A stretch of 64,000 bases of DNA from Streptomyces sp. Je 1-79. Its GTDB lineage: Bacteria > Actinomycetota > Actinomycetes > Streptomycetales > Streptomycetaceae. Location of the stretch: positions 186,001 through 250,000 of the forward strand of contig NZ_JAMGSL010000005.1 in assembly GCF_025195125.1 (NCBI RefSeq), read 5' to 3'. The position numbers and the translations under genes are program-made. This document shows positions 26,675 through 36,224 of the stretch, piece after piece. The number at the start of each line of letters is the position of its first letter. The first letter of the stretch is position 1. The notes under the pieces are model-generated. The model saw only the letters and a list, made by a program, of their open reading frames with translations. It ran no database searches and was not told where the DNA came from.

Positions 26675-27980
26675 GGGCCTCGTCCTCGGGGCCCGTCGGC
26701 ATGGCGCGCAGCTTGCCGACGGGCGACAGGAAGATCGGGACCAGCATCGCCGCGGACAGCAGACCCGCGATCCACAGAGCGCCGTGCAGTCCCGCCACCA
26801 CGGCCAGCAGACCCGCCACAGGGCCGCCCAGCGCACCGCCGCCGTACAGCAGCATGCGCATCGCGGCCGTCATCCGGCCCATCAGGTGCTGAGGCGTGAT
26901 GGTCTGACGCAGGCTCACGATCAGGACGTTGGAGACGCTCGCGCCGAAGTACTCCAGGAAGAACGAGGCCACGAACATGCCCACGAGCAGCCATCGCGGG
27001 CCACCCGCCGCCGGAACGAGCAGCGGACCGAGGAAGATGATCGAGACCGACACCCGGTAGGCGGTGCCCACCGAAAGGCGGCGCACGACCATGCCGGAGA
27101 CCAGCGCCCCGAGCAGGCCGCCCACGGCGGCCGCGCCCATCACGAAGCCGACCGCTGCGGCGGAGAGTTCCTTGTCGCGCACGGCGTACAGCAGGAACAG
27201 CGTCTGCACCATGGTGAGCAGGAAGTTGCAGGAGCAGCCGACCAGACCCATCGCCCGCAGCCAGCGGTTGCCGAACACCCAGCGCAGGCCCTCCGCGAGC
27301 TCGGCGCGCAGCCGGCGCCGCTCCGCGGGTGCCTCGGGGGCCGGTTCGGGCTTCCTGATCAGGAGCAGCGACAGCACCGACAGGGCGTACGAGAAGGCGT
27401 TGGCGGTCATGGCGAAGGGCGCCGAGAACACGCTCACCAGCGTGCCGGCCAGACCGGGCCCGGCGATGTCCGCCGACGACAGCGTCGCGTTGAGCTTGGT
27501 GTTCGCCTCCAGCAGGCTCCGCCGGTCCTTCACCAGCACCGGCACGTACGACATCCAGCTGACGTCGAAGAGCACCGTCGCCACCCCGATGCCGAGCGCC
27601 AGGGCGTACAGCGTCGGGAGCGTCAGCAGCTCGAACTCGTAGAGGAGGGGCACCAGGCCGATCAGCACCATCCTGACGATGTTCGCGCCCAGCATCACCG
27701 GCCGCTTGCGCATCCGGTCCACCCACACGCCGAAGAGCAGGGCGAGCCCCAGGAAGGGGACCAGCTGGGCGAAGCGCAGCATACCGAGCTCGCCGGCCCC
27801 CGCCTCGAAGACGAGGACCGCGGTGAGCGGCAGGGCGAGGTGGGTGATCTGGGTTCCGTAGAGGGAGAGCGCCTCGCCCGCCCAGAACACCATGAAGTCC
27901 CTGTCGCGCCAGAGCGGCCGAGGGGGGCCCTCCGCCTCGGCCGGGGCGGCCGAAGCGGTGGGCGTACCGTGCTCCGTCAT
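26661..27980 (-). CDS. MFS exporter of the NRPS cluster
   Basis: 439 aa with about 12 hydrophobic helices; FWAGEALSLYGTQITHLALPL at the N-terminus and VWVDRMRKRPVM in the loop between helices 2 and 3 place it in the enterobactin-exporter-like (EntS/DHA3) group. Last gene of the biosynthetic operon; its ATG overlaps the thioesterase stop by 4 bases (ATGA). Probable exporter of the cluster product and self-resistance determinant (inference). Confidence 0.85.
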   Translation of the reverse strand: MTEHGTPTASAAPAEAEGPPRPLWRDRDFMVFWAGEALSLYGTQITHLALPLTAVLVFEAGAGELGMLRFAQLVPFLGLALLFGVWVDRMRKRPVMLGANIVRMVLIGLVPLLYEFELLTLPTLYALALGIGVATVLFDVSWMSYVPVLVKDRRSLLEANTKLNATLSSADIAGPGLAGTLVSVFSAPFAMTANAFSYALSVLSLLLIRKPEPAPEAPAERRRLRAELAEGLRWVFGNRWLRAMGLVGCSCNFLLTMVQTLFLLYAVRDKELSAAAVGFVMGAAAVGGLLGALVSGMVVRRLSVGTAYRVSVSIIFLGPLLVPAAGGPRWLLVGMFVASFFLEYFGASVSNVLIVSLRQTITPQHLMGRMTAAMRMLLYGGGALGGPVAGLLAVVAGLHGALWIAGLLSAAMLVPIFLSPVGKLRAMPTGPEDEALTAK

Positions 27981-28792
27981 GCGGAAGTCGCCTCTCGTAG
28001 CGCGTGGTCGACGATGGTGCTGATGGCCTCAAGACCCGGGCCCTGCCACACGGAGTGGTGGTCGCCCGGCGCGATGTGTTCGGTGAGCCGGCTGGCGTAC
28101 GGACTCCAGTCGAGGAGCCGCTCCACCGAATCCTCGGCCCTGATCAGGATCGTGGGCCCGTCGTGGACCGCGTCCAGGCGGTGCTCGCGCATGGCCACGA
28201 CATGCGTACGGAAGAGGGCGTAGCGCTCCAGCAGGAACTCCGCGTCGAACTCCTCCGGTACGGCGCCGTGGAGTTCGGCCGCCGCGAAGACCTCCGCCGG
28301 CGCGGCCCCCGGCCGCACGCCGGCCAGCGCCTTGTCGACGCCGGGCGCCCGGTCGCGGGTCACGCCGAGGAAGTCGTACAGGAAGTAGCGGGCCAGCTCG
28401 TCGTCGGGCGGCACCGACTGCGTCCCGGGCAGCGCCGCGTCGACGATGACCAGCAGCGGCACCTCCTCGCCCGCGGCGACGAGGAGCCGTGCCATCTCGT
28501 AGGCAACGACCCCGCCGAGCGACCAGCCGAGCAGCTGGTACGGGCCGTGGGGGCGGGCCGCGCGCAGCGAGGCCGTGTGCAGCTCGGCCAGGGCCCTGAT
28601 CGACGTCAGGGGCTCGGAGACCCCGTCGAATCCCGGTGCCTCGAAACCGAACACCGGCTGCGCGGGGTCGAGTCGGTGTGCCATCGCCGAGTAGCAGAAC
28701 GGCGAACCGGACACCGGATGGACGCAGTGGAGCGGTAGCCGGTCACCCTCCGCCCGGAGGGTGACCAGACTGCCGACGGAGGGTTCGATCAC
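27977..28792 (-). CDS. Discrete thioesterase of the NRPS cluster
   Basis: 271-aa alpha/beta hydrolase from GTG 28792 (GTGA overlap with the NRPS stop). LHCVHPVSGSPFCYSAMAHRL, nucleophile elbow GWSLGG, acid in LVIVDAALPG, and GDHHSVW with the catalytic His. The sequence resembles COG3319 NRPS terminal thioesterase domains, here as a stand-alone protein. Since neither NRPS carries an integrated thioesterase, this enzyme probably releases the product in trans, though an editing role is possible. Confidence 0.85.
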   Translation of the reverse strand: MIEPSVGSLVTLRAEGDRLPLHCVHPVSGSPFCYSAMAHRLDPAQPVFGFEAPGFDGVSEPLTSIRALAELHTASLRAARPHGPYQLLGWSLGGVVAYEMARLLVAAGEEVPLLVIVDAALPGTQSVPPDDELARYFLYDFLGVTRDRAPGVDKALAGVRPGAAPAEVFAAAELHGAVPEEFDAEFLLERYALFRTHVVAMREHRLDAVHDGPTILIRAEDSVERLLDWSPYASRLTEHIAPGDHHSVWQGPGLEAISTIVDHALREATSA

Positions 28793-31233
28793 GGTGCGGA
28801 CGCTCCGTTCGGAGTCGGTGCGAGTGCGGCGAGCCGTTCGTCGATGACGAGCGCGATGTCCCTCACCGTGCTTCCGCCGTACAGCAGACGGACGTTCACC
28901 CGGATCGCGAAGTGCTTGTTGAGCCGGGTGACGGCGCGCATGGCCTGGAGGGAGTTGCCGCCGACCGCGAAGAAGCCGCTGTCCGCGCCGATCCGCGAGG
29001 TGCCGAGCACGGCGGCGAAGACCTCGGCCACCGTCCGCTCGGTCTGCGTGGACGGTTCGGTGAAGCTCGCCACGGGCTCGCCGAGGTCGTCGGGCGGCGC
29101 GGGGAGGGCCTTGCGGTCGACCTTGCCGTTGGGCGTCAGCGGCAGTTCGTCCAGGACGACCACGGTGCTCGGCACCATGAAGAGGGGCAGGGACCGGGCG
29201 GCGTGCTCGCCGACCGCCGGCCGCTCCACGGTCCGGCCCGTCTCGGCGACGACGTAGGCGACCAGCCGGCGGTCGCCCGACCCGTCGGGCTGTGCGGTGA
29301 CGACCGCCTCCCGGACGGTGTCGTGGGCGCGCAGCACGGCCTCGATCTCACCGAGCTCGATCCGCAGGCCGTGCAGCTTGACCTGGAAGTCCGCCCTGCC
29401 GAGCAGCTCGATCAGACCGTCGGGCCCGTAGCGGGCCACGTCGCCCGTACGGTAGAGGCGCTCGCCCGACACCTCGCCGCAGGACCACTCGAAGAACCGC
29501 TCCGCGGTCTGCTCCGGCCGGCCGAGATAGTCCCGGGCGAGGCCGATGCCCGCCAGATGGAGTTCACCGGGAACGCCCGGCGGGACCGGCTGGAGAGCCT
29601 CGTCGAGGATGTACGTGCGCTGGTTGGCCATCGGGCGCCCGTACGGGATGCTCGTCCAGCGCGCGTCGGTCTTCGTCACCTCGTGGATGGTCGAGTGGAT
29701 GGACGACTCGGTGGCCCCGCCGAGCGCGACGAAGCGCAGGGCGGGGGCCTGCGCCCGGGCCCGGTCGGGCAGCGACACCGGGATCCAGTCGCCGCCGAGC
29801 AGCGCCAGCCGCAGATCGTCGAGCGGCCGCGCCCCCGTGCTCTCCAGGTGGTCGACGACCATGTCCAGGAGGGCGGGGGCCGAGTTCCACACGGTGACCC
29901 GGTGGCCGGCCAGCAGGTCGGCCCAGTGCTCCGGGTCCTTGGCGCGCTCCGGCTCCGGAAGGATCACCGTGCCGCCCGCGGTGGTCAGCCCCAGGAACTC
30001 GTACACCGACATGTCGAAGCTGGGCGACGACAGGGCGAGGACCCGGTCGCCGGGACCCACGCCGAAGCGGGTGTTGAGGTCCGCGATGTTGTTCATCACC
30101 CCGCGATGGCGCAGGGCGATCGGCTTGGGGGCTCCGGTGGACCCCGACGTGTGGATGACGTACGCGAGATCGTCGGGGGTCGCCCCGCCCGCCGGGTTAT
30201 GCGCGGGGAATCCGGCGAGGACCGCCTCGTCCCGGTCGAGGAGCACCACCGGGGTGTCCGGGCCGATGTCCGGCAGCGGGAGGCTCCCGGCCGGACCGCT
30301 CCGGCTGATCACCACCGCGCAGGACGTGCCGGCCACCATCGTGGCGAGGCGCTGCCGCGGATAGTCGGGGTCGAGCGGCACATAGGCGCCGCCCGCCTTG
30401 AGCACCCCGAGAACGGCGATCAGCAGCTCGGCGCAGCGGTCCAGGCAGATGCCGACCCGCCGGTCGGGCCCGATGCCCAGGTCCCGCAGCCGGTGGGCGA
30501 GCCGGTTCGCGGCCTCGTTGACCTCGCGGTACGTCCACGTCCTGTCGCCGCCCACGAGGGCGAGGGCGTCGGGTGCCTCGGCGGCGCGCGCCTCGAAGGC
30601 GGTGTGCAGGCACACGTCGTGCGGCAGGTCCGACGCGGTGTCGTTCCAGTCGACGAGCATGCGGTGCAGCTCGTCCTCCGGGAGGAGGCGCAGCTCCGCC
30701 ACCGGTCGCACGGGGTCGGCGAGTCCGTCCTCCAGGAGCGTGCGGTAGGAGGCGAGGAGACGGGCCACGGTGTCCCGGTCGAAGAGCTCCGGGGCGTACC
30801 GCAGCTCGGCGCTCGGCACGCCCTCGTCGCCCTCGCCCGGCGCGTGCAGGACCAGCTCGAACTCGTCCTCGGCCGCCGGCTCCGCGACGGGCGCCGGGCC
30901 GGCGGCCGCGTCGCGGGCAAGGCCGGACAGGGTCGCCGCACCGGAGACGGACCGGCTGAGCCGGCCCGTCCCCGATCCGGGCGTCGTGACGAGGAAGCCG
31001 AACTCGAACTGACCGCTCCAGCGGTGGAGCAGGGCGGTGAAACCGGCGAGGAGGAGCTCCTCCTGGTCGGTCCGTGCCGAGGGACCGAGCGGCACGCGCA
31101 CGGAGCCGGTGCGCCGCGGAGCGGCTCCCGGCAGGCGCGGGCGGTCGGCCGGCAGCAGCGCGGGCGGCGCGGACACGGCCGCCGGTGCGGGGGACGCCAC
31201 GGAGGGCGTCGCGGGGGTGGTGTTCCGGCTCAA
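28789..31233 (-). CDS. NRPS: relict condensation remnant, adenylation, carrier
   Basis: 814 aa from TTG 31233, whose last two bases overlap the SHMT-like stop (TTGA), with GAGAGAGG before it. Residues 30-200 match only parts of the C-terminal half of a condensation domain (LLLAGFTALLHRWSGQFEFGF, then ELRYAPELFDRDTVARLLASYRTLLEDG); the HHxxxDG half is absent. Adenylation domain about 215-705: YVIHTSGSTGAPKPI, FDMSVYEFLG, LGGATESSIHS, GERLYRTGDVARY, and PNGKVDRKAL. Carrier domain: FFAVGGNSLQAMRAV. Specificity cannot be read safely; the GDWIPVSLPDR...LGGATES pattern recalls A domains of the HMWP2/PchE type. It would act as a loading module or accept a condensation domain in trans. Confidence 0.85.
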   Translation of the reverse strand: MSRNTTPATPSVASPAPAAVSAPPALLPADRPRLPGAAPRRTGSVRVPLGPSARTDQEELLLAGFTALLHRWSGQFEFGFLVTTPGSGTGRLSRSVSGAATLSGLARDAAAGPAPVAEPAAEDEFELVLHAPGEGDEGVPSAELRYAPELFDRDTVARLLASYRTLLEDGLADPVRPVAELRLLPEDELHRMLVDWNDTASDLPHDVCLHTAFEARAAEAPDALALVGGDRTWTYREVNEAANRLAHRLRDLGIGPDRRVGICLDRCAELLIAVLGVLKAGGAYVPLDPDYPRQRLATMVAGTSCAVVISRSGPAGSLPLPDIGPDTPVVLLDRDEAVLAGFPAHNPAGGATPDDLAYVIHTSGSTGAPKPIALRHRGVMNNIADLNTRFGVGPGDRVLALSSPSFDMSVYEFLGLTTAGGTVILPEPERAKDPEHWADLLAGHRVTVWNSAPALLDMVVDHLESTGARPLDDLRLALLGGDWIPVSLPDRARAQAPALRFVALGGATESSIHSTIHEVTKTDARWTSIPYGRPMANQRTYILDEALQPVPPGVPGELHLAGIGLARDYLGRPEQTAERFFEWSCGEVSGERLYRTGDVARYGPDGLIELLGRADFQVKLHGLRIELGEIEAVLRAHDTVREAVVTAQPDGSGDRRLVAYVVAETGRTVERPAVGEHAARSLPLFMVPSTVVVLDELPLTPNGKVDRKALPAPPDDLGEPVASFTEPSTQTERTVAEVFAAVLGTSRIGADSGFFAVGGNSLQAMRAVTRLNKHFAIRVNVRLLYGGSTVRDIALVIDERLAALAPTPNGASAP

Positions 31234-32741
31234 GACCTCTCTCCCGGCTCGCGGTCGGACCCGTCGGCGGGGCCGAGGCCGGCGCCGAAGGGCAGGGGAT
31301 GGGCGCGGCACAGGGCGGCCACCTCGGCCGCGACCCGGTCGCGGACCTCGGGGTCGGTGCGGTACTCGGTGTCGCCGAGCACGGTGGTGGCCGTGAGCAC
31401 CCGGTGCAGCAGTCCGGCGCAGACCCGCATCTCGGCGGGCCCCATGCCCCGCTGTGCCAGCACGTTCGTGCCCAGCCGCAGACCGCTGGCGACGAGGGGG
31501 GCCTTGGTGTCCTTGGGGATGCGGTTGCGGTTGGTGAGGATGCCGCAGTCCTCCAGGGCGCGTTCGGCGACGACACCGGTGATGCCGCGGTCGAACATGT
31601 CGAGGAGAACCATGTGGTTCTCGGTGCCGCCGGTCAGGACCCGGTAGCCGGACTCGGCCAGGGCGTCGGCGAGTGCCGAGGCGTCGTCGCGGACGAGCCG
31701 CATCGTCTCCCGGAACTCCGGCTCCGCCACCAGCTTGAGCGCGTGCGCCTTGGCGGCGACCGACGCGGGGCTCGGCGTTCCCTGGGACTGCGGGAACACC
31801 GCGCGCTGCATCAGCCGGGCCAGCGGGGTGCGGCGGGTGTCGGGACCGGGCGTCCGGTACTCCTCGCCGATCAGGATCAGCCCGCCGCGGGGCCCGCCCA
31901 GCTGCTTGTACGTGCTGGTGGTCGTGACATGGGCCAGGTCGATGGGGCTGGGGTGCTCCCCGGCGGCCACCAGGCCGGCGATGTGCGAGATGTCGGCCAC
32001 CAGACAGGCCCCTACCGAGTCCGCGATCTCGCGGAACCGGACGAAGTCCAGCGTCCGGGGATAGGCGCTGGCCCCGGCGATGAGAACCTTGGGGCGATGG
32101 GCCAGGGCCAGCTCGGCCATCTGGTCGTAGTCGATGAACCCCTGGTCGTCGAGGCCGTAGTGGACCGCCCGGTAGTGGCGTCCGGTGACCGAGGCGGCGG
32201 ACCCGTGGGTGAGATGACCGCCGGAGTCCAGGTCGAGGGCGAGCAGGACCCCGCCCGGCGGCAGCAGCGCGGCCAGTACGGCCTGGTTGGCCGAGGAGCA
32301 GGAGTGCGGCTGCACATTGGCGTACCGGGCGCCGAAGGCGTGCTCGGCCCGCTCGACGGCCAGGCGCTCCGCCGCGTCGAACCGCCCCGCGCCGGGGTGA
32401 TAGCGGGCCCCCGGATAGCCCTCGGCCGTCACGTTCGACAGGGCGGCGCCGCCCGTGGCCAGGACGGCCGGGCTCGCGACGCTGGCGGAGGCCACCATGG
32501 CCAGGGTCATGGCCTGTTCCTCCACCTCACGGTCGAGGAGCCGGGCCAGTTCGGGGTCGGTACGGTTCAGCAGCGCCACGCCCTCGCGCAGCAGCACGGC
32601 CTGCGCGGAACCGGAGCCGGCGCCTGAGCCTGAACCGGTGCCGGGCCGGGTGCCGTTCTGCGCGGCGTGCGGGAGCTGCGGCGCGTGCGGGGGCTGCGGC
32701 GCGTGCGGGGACGGGATCGCCACCCGTGGGACCTCAAGCAC
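31230..32741 (-). CDS. SHMT-like PLP enzyme with altered active site
   Basis: 503 aa from GTG 32741, overlapping the NRPS stop by 8 bases. The first 45 residues are low-complexity: three PHAPQP-type hexapeptides and a Gly/Ser run; then a serine hydroxymethyltransferase fold (TEGYPGARYH-like TAEGYPGARYHPGAGRFD, DISHIAGLVAAGEHPSP, GGPRGGLIL). The PLP loop reads TTTSTYKQLGGPRGG (Lys279), where SHMT has TTTTHKTLxGPRGG, so the His before the Lys is Tyr; and HSCSSANQAV replaces HSGAQANxAV. SHMT-like transaldolases (LipK, ObiH) and alpha-methylserine enzymes are known in natural-product clusters. Placed between two NRPS genes, it probably forms or modifies an amino-acid building block rather than serving one-carbon metabolism. 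Confidence 0.82.
   Translation of the reverse strand: MLEVPRVAIPSPHAPQPPHAPQLPHAAQNGTRPGTGSGSGAGSGSAQAVLLREGVALLNRTDPELARLLDREVEEQAMTLAMVASASVASPAVLATGGAALSNVTAEGYPGARYHPGAGRFDAAERLAVERAEHAFGARYANVQPHSCSSANQAVLAALLPPGGVLLALDLDSGGHLTHGSAASVTGRHYRAVHYGLDDQGFIDYDQMAELALAHRPKVLIAGASAYPRTLDFVRFREIADSVGACLVADISHIAGLVAAGEHPSPIDLAHVTTTSTYKQLGGPRGGLILIGEEYRTPGPDTRRTPLARLMQRAVFPQSQGTPSPASVAAKAHALKLVAEPEFRETMRLVRDDASALADALAESGYRVLTGGTENHMVLLDMFDRGITGVVAERALEDCGILTNRNRIPKDTKAPLVASGLRLGTNVLAQRGMGPAEMRVCAGLLHRVLTATTVLGDTEYRTDPEVRDRVAAEVAALCRAHPLPFGAGLGPADGSDREPGERS
32666..32710. repeat. 18-bp tandem repeat coding PHAPQx in the SHMT-like gene
   Basis: Copies at 32666-32683, 32684-32701 and a partial third, encoding three hexapeptides rich in Pro and His at the N-terminus of the SHMT-like protein. 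Confidence 0.8.
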
Positions 32742-35700
32742 GTGAACCCGCCTTGGACTCCACCAGCGTGTCGATGGCGGTCGCGACCGAGGCGACCGTG
32801 GCTCCGCCGTACAGGGAGCGGACGTTGACCTTGACGCCGAAGTGCTTGTTGAGGCGGCTCACGACACGCATCGCCTGCAGCGAATTGCCCCCCAGCTCGA
32901 AGAAGTTGCCGTCCGCGCTGACCTGTGTCATGGACAGTACAGCACCGAACACCTCGGCCACCTTCTCCTCGGTCGCGGTCACCGGGGCCGTGAATCCGGC
33001 CGTCCCGTCGCCCGAACCCGCCGCCGGAGCAGGGAGCTTGGCGCGGTCGATCTTGCGTGCCGGCGTCAGCGGGAACTCCGTCAGCTCCACCCAGGCCGTC
33101 GGCACCATGTACTCCGGCATCGTGCTGCCCAGGTGCTCACGGAGCTCGGCCACCGTCGGCGGGACGTCGCCCACCACGGTGTAGTACGCGACGAGCTGCT
33201 TCTCGCCGAAGTCCTCGCGCAGCAGGACCAGGGCCATCCGCACCTTCGGGTGGGTCAGCAGGCCGGACTCGATCTCACCGAGTTCGATCCGCAGCCCGCG
33301 CAGCTTCACCTGGTTGTCGAGCCGCCCGATGAAGTCGATCTGCAGATCGCGCGTCCAGCGCACCAGGTCACCCGTGCGGTAGACCCGGCCCTCGCCCAGG
33401 AACGGATCGGGGACGAACTTCTCGTCCGTCAGCTCCGGCAGGTTGAGGTAGCCGCGGGCGAGACCCTCGTCGCCGCCGATCAGCAGCTCGCCCGGGACGC
33501 CGACCGGCACCAGGTTGAACTCCTTGTCCACCACGTAGTGCAGTCGGCTGAACTCCGGCCGTCCGATGGGCGGCGAGGACAGCCACTCCTTCTGCTCGCA
33601 CAGGTACTCGGTCGTCGCGATCGAGGCCTCGGTGGGGCCGTACAGGTTCACGAACTTGCGGCCCGGCAGGTTCCACTTGTTGACCAGCTCGGCCGGAAGG
33701 GCCTCCGCGCCGCCCATGATGTACTTCAGGTCCGGGTACGGCCCCGCCTCGACCACCGACAGGATCGCGGGGGACAGACCGGCGTACGTCACCCGCTGGT
33801 CGCGGATGAGGGAGCCGAGGGCCTCCGGGGACGAGGCGTCCTCCGGCGCGACGAGGACGAGCGCGGAGCCGCTGATCAGGCCGGCGAAGATCTCCCCCTG
33901 GGACATGTCGAAGGTCAGCGCGGGCAGCTGCAGCAGGCGGTCCTCCGTGGTCCACTCGCCGAAGGTGCGCCGGTACGCCTCGATGAACATGCGCAGACCC
34001 CGCTGCTCGATCATCACGCCCTTGGGGCGTCCGGTCGATCCCGAGGTGTAGAGGACGTAGACCAGGGAGGTCGGCTCCGCCCACTCCTCCAGCGGCTCGT
34101 CGTCCGGCTGCGCCTCGATGGTCTCCCAGTCGGCGTCGATGCTGACGCTCGCCCAGCCGCTCGACTCCGGCAGGTCGCCGAGCGAGCCCTTCCGCGTGAT
34201 GACCAGCGGGCTCCTGGTGTCCCGCAGCATGTGGTCGAGGCGGGCGTTGGGGTGCGAGGGGTCGATGATCGTGTAGGCGGCGCCGGAGACCATGACACCG
34301 AGGATCGCCACCAGCGCGTCCAGGTCGCGGTCCATCGCGATGGCCACGACCTCCTCCTGCCGCACGCCGCGCGAGCGGATGTACCGGGCGACCTTGCCGG
34401 CCCGGCGCATCAGCTCGCCGTACGTCATCTCCACCCCGCGGCAGACCGCCGCGACCAGCTCGGGGTTCTCCTCCGCGATCCGGGCGATGGTCGCGTGCAC
34501 CGGCTCCGTCGTGTACGCGAAGTCGGCGCCGGTGCCCACGTCGAGCAGCTCGCGCCGCTCCTCCTCGGAGAGCAGCGGCAGCGCCGAGACCGGGGTGTCG
34601 GGAGCGTCCGCGGCGGCGCCCAGGACGGCCTGGAAGTGGCCGATCATGGCCTCGACGCGCCAGCGGTCGTAGAGGTCGGTCGCGAACTCCACGATCAGAC
34701 GCAGCCGTTCGGTGCCCTCGACGAAGCTGAAGGAGAGGTCGAACCGCGAGCGGGAGGTGGCCAGCGGGATCGACTCGGAGGTCAGCCCGGGCAGCTCCAG
34801 GGCGTCGCCGGTGCTGGCCTCGCCGAGCAGCTGGCAGGCGATCTGGAACAGCGGGTTGCGTCCCGCGTCGCGCGTCGTCTGCACGCGGTCCACGACGTGG
34901 TCGAACGGCACGTCCTGGTTGTCGTACATGTCGAGGTTGGCGTCGGCGATGCGCTCGAGGAGTTCGGCGAAGGTGACACCCCCGGACAGGTCGCACCGCA
35001 GCACCGTCATGTTGATGAACAGGCCGACCACGTCTTCGAGTTCGGGGTCGGTACGGCCGAGCATCGGCACCCCGAGGGCGATGTCGTCCTGCCCGCTGTA
35101 GCGGCTCAGGACGACGTTCAGCGCCGCGGCGACCACCATGTAGAGGGAGGCGCCCTGCTCGTGCGCCAGCGCCCGCGCCTTCGTGAGCAGGTCGACCGGG
35201 AAGTCGACCACGAAGGTCTCGCCGTTCTGCGTGGGCTCGGCGGGCCGGATCCGGTCGGCGGGCAGTTCGAGCGCGTCGAGACCGGCGAGCCGCTCCTCCC
35301 AGAACTTCAGCTCCTCCTCCCACACACCGTCGGCGCGCTGCTTGCGCTGCCGCTTGATGTGGTCGCCGTAGCCGATGGTCAGCTCGGGCAGCGCGGGGGT
35401 GCGGCCGGCCGCCAGCTCCGCGTAGGCCTGCGAGATCTCCCGGCTGACGACACCGCCGGACCAGCCGTCGGTGATGATGTGGTGGAAGCTCAGGCCGAGC
35501 ACGTGGTGGTCGGCGGCCAGCCGGAAGAGCTGGAACCGGGAGATCGGCCCCGCGGCCAGGTCGAACGGAGTGTCCGCCTCGGTCTTCAGCGCCTCGTGCA
35601 GGGCGCTCTCGGCCTCGTCGGGGGTCAGTCCGGAGAGGTCGCGGACCGGCAGCGGCCGGTCCTCGGCCGGCGAGACGACCTGGTACGGGACGCCGTCCGC

Positions 35701-35913
35701 CGCGTGGAAGGTCACCCGCAGCTGCTCGTGGCGCTTCACCAGCAGGTTCAGCGCGCCTTCCAGGGCGGCCGTGTCCAGAGGGCCGCGCAGCCGGTAGGCG
35801 ATCGGGACGTTGTAGGTGGTCTCGCCCGGACTCATCTGGTCCAGGAACCACAACTGCTCCTGTCCGAAGGACAGTTGGATGCGCGACTCGGCGGTGTGGA
35901 TGCTCATCGTCAC
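32734..35913 (-). CDS. NRPS module: condensation, adenylation, carrier
   Basis: 1059 aa from GTG 35913 (CGGAG 5 bases before; ATG at 35907 is possible). Condensation domain about 10-440 with intact HHIITDGWS and GLFINMTVLR, looking like an LCL type. Adenylation about 465-950: VLYTSGSTGRPKGV, FDMSQGEIFAGL, MGGAEALP, NLYGPTEAS, GRVYRTGDLV, and PARKIDRAKL with the A10 lysine. The FDMSQGEIF core deviates from common A3 sequences, so substrate is unclear. Carrier domain: FFELGGNSLQAMRVV. No epimerase or thioesterase domain. It probably condenses its own amino acid with the one loaded on the other A-T protein, giving a dipeptide core. Confidence 0.88.
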   Translation of the reverse strand: MTMSIHTAESRIQLSFGQEQLWFLDQMSPGETTYNVPIAYRLRGPLDTAALEGALNLLVKRHEQLRVTFHAADGVPYQVVSPAEDRPLPVRDLSGLTPDEAESALHEALKTEADTPFDLAAGPISRFQLFRLAADHHVLGLSFHHIITDGWSGGVVSREISQAYAELAAGRTPALPELTIGYGDHIKRQRKQRADGVWEEELKFWEERLAGLDALELPADRIRPAEPTQNGETFVVDFPVDLLTKARALAHEQGASLYMVVAAALNVVLSRYSGQDDIALGVPMLGRTDPELEDVVGLFINMTVLRCDLSGGVTFAELLERIADANLDMYDNQDVPFDHVVDRVQTTRDAGRNPLFQIACQLLGEASTGDALELPGLTSESIPLATSRSRFDLSFSFVEGTERLRLIVEFATDLYDRWRVEAMIGHFQAVLGAAADAPDTPVSALPLLSEEERRELLDVGTGADFAYTTEPVHATIARIAEENPELVAAVCRGVEMTYGELMRRAGKVARYIRSRGVRQEEVVAIAMDRDLDALVAILGVMVSGAAYTIIDPSHPNARLDHMLRDTRSPLVITRKGSLGDLPESSGWASVSIDADWETIEAQPDDEPLEEWAEPTSLVYVLYTSGSTGRPKGVMIEQRGLRMFIEAYRRTFGEWTTEDRLLQLPALTFDMSQGEIFAGLISGSALVLVAPEDASSPEALGSLIRDQRVTYAGLSPAILSVVEAGPYPDLKYIMGGAEALPAELVNKWNLPGRKFVNLYGPTEASIATTEYLCEQKEWLSSPPIGRPEFSRLHYVVDKEFNLVPVGVPGELLIGGDEGLARGYLNLPELTDEKFVPDPFLGEGRVYRTGDLVRWTRDLQIDFIGRLDNQVKLRGLRIELGEIESGLLTHPKVRMALVLLREDFGEKQLVAYYTVVGDVPPTVAELREHLGSTMPEYMVPTAWVELTEFPLTPARKIDRAKLPAPAAGSGDGTAGFTAPVTATEEKVAEVFGAVLSMTQVSADGNFFELGGNSLQAMRVVSRLNKHFGVKVNVRSLYGGATVASVATAIDTLVESKAGSRA

Positions 35914-36224
35914 AGAACTCCGTTCGGCTGTTCACGGTGGTCGCCCAGAGGGCGCGGGGGAGCGACCCGGGGCCGGCCGCACCGGGGCGGCAGGAAGCGG
36001 GCATGGCAGGGCGTGGCGGGGCGGTGCGGGAGTGGGAAGGGTGGAACGAGGCCCCTGGCGGACCGGGTGCGGCGGCTCCGGGGCGGCGGACCGGGCCGGG
36101 CGCCCGGGTCGCCCGGTGGCCCGGTCCGGGGCGGCCGGGGCGGCCCTCCGGGTCTCCGGGGTCTCCGGTCGGCCGGGAGGGCGCCCCGGCGGGTCGGCCG
36201 GGGTCGGGCGGCGGGGTCGGGCGG
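35914..36224. other. 311-base G-rich gap between two operon blocks
   Basis: No gene and no clear promoter boxes. Extremely G/C-rich with several overlapping GC palindromes (for example CGGGCGCCCGG near 36098). Could hold a terminator for the aminotransferase block and a promoter for the NRPS block. Confidence 0.5.

Noticed and set aside
31230..32741. Housekeeping glyA
   Set aside because: Location between two NRPS genes with overlaps, altered PLP loop and a low-complexity N-terminal extension.
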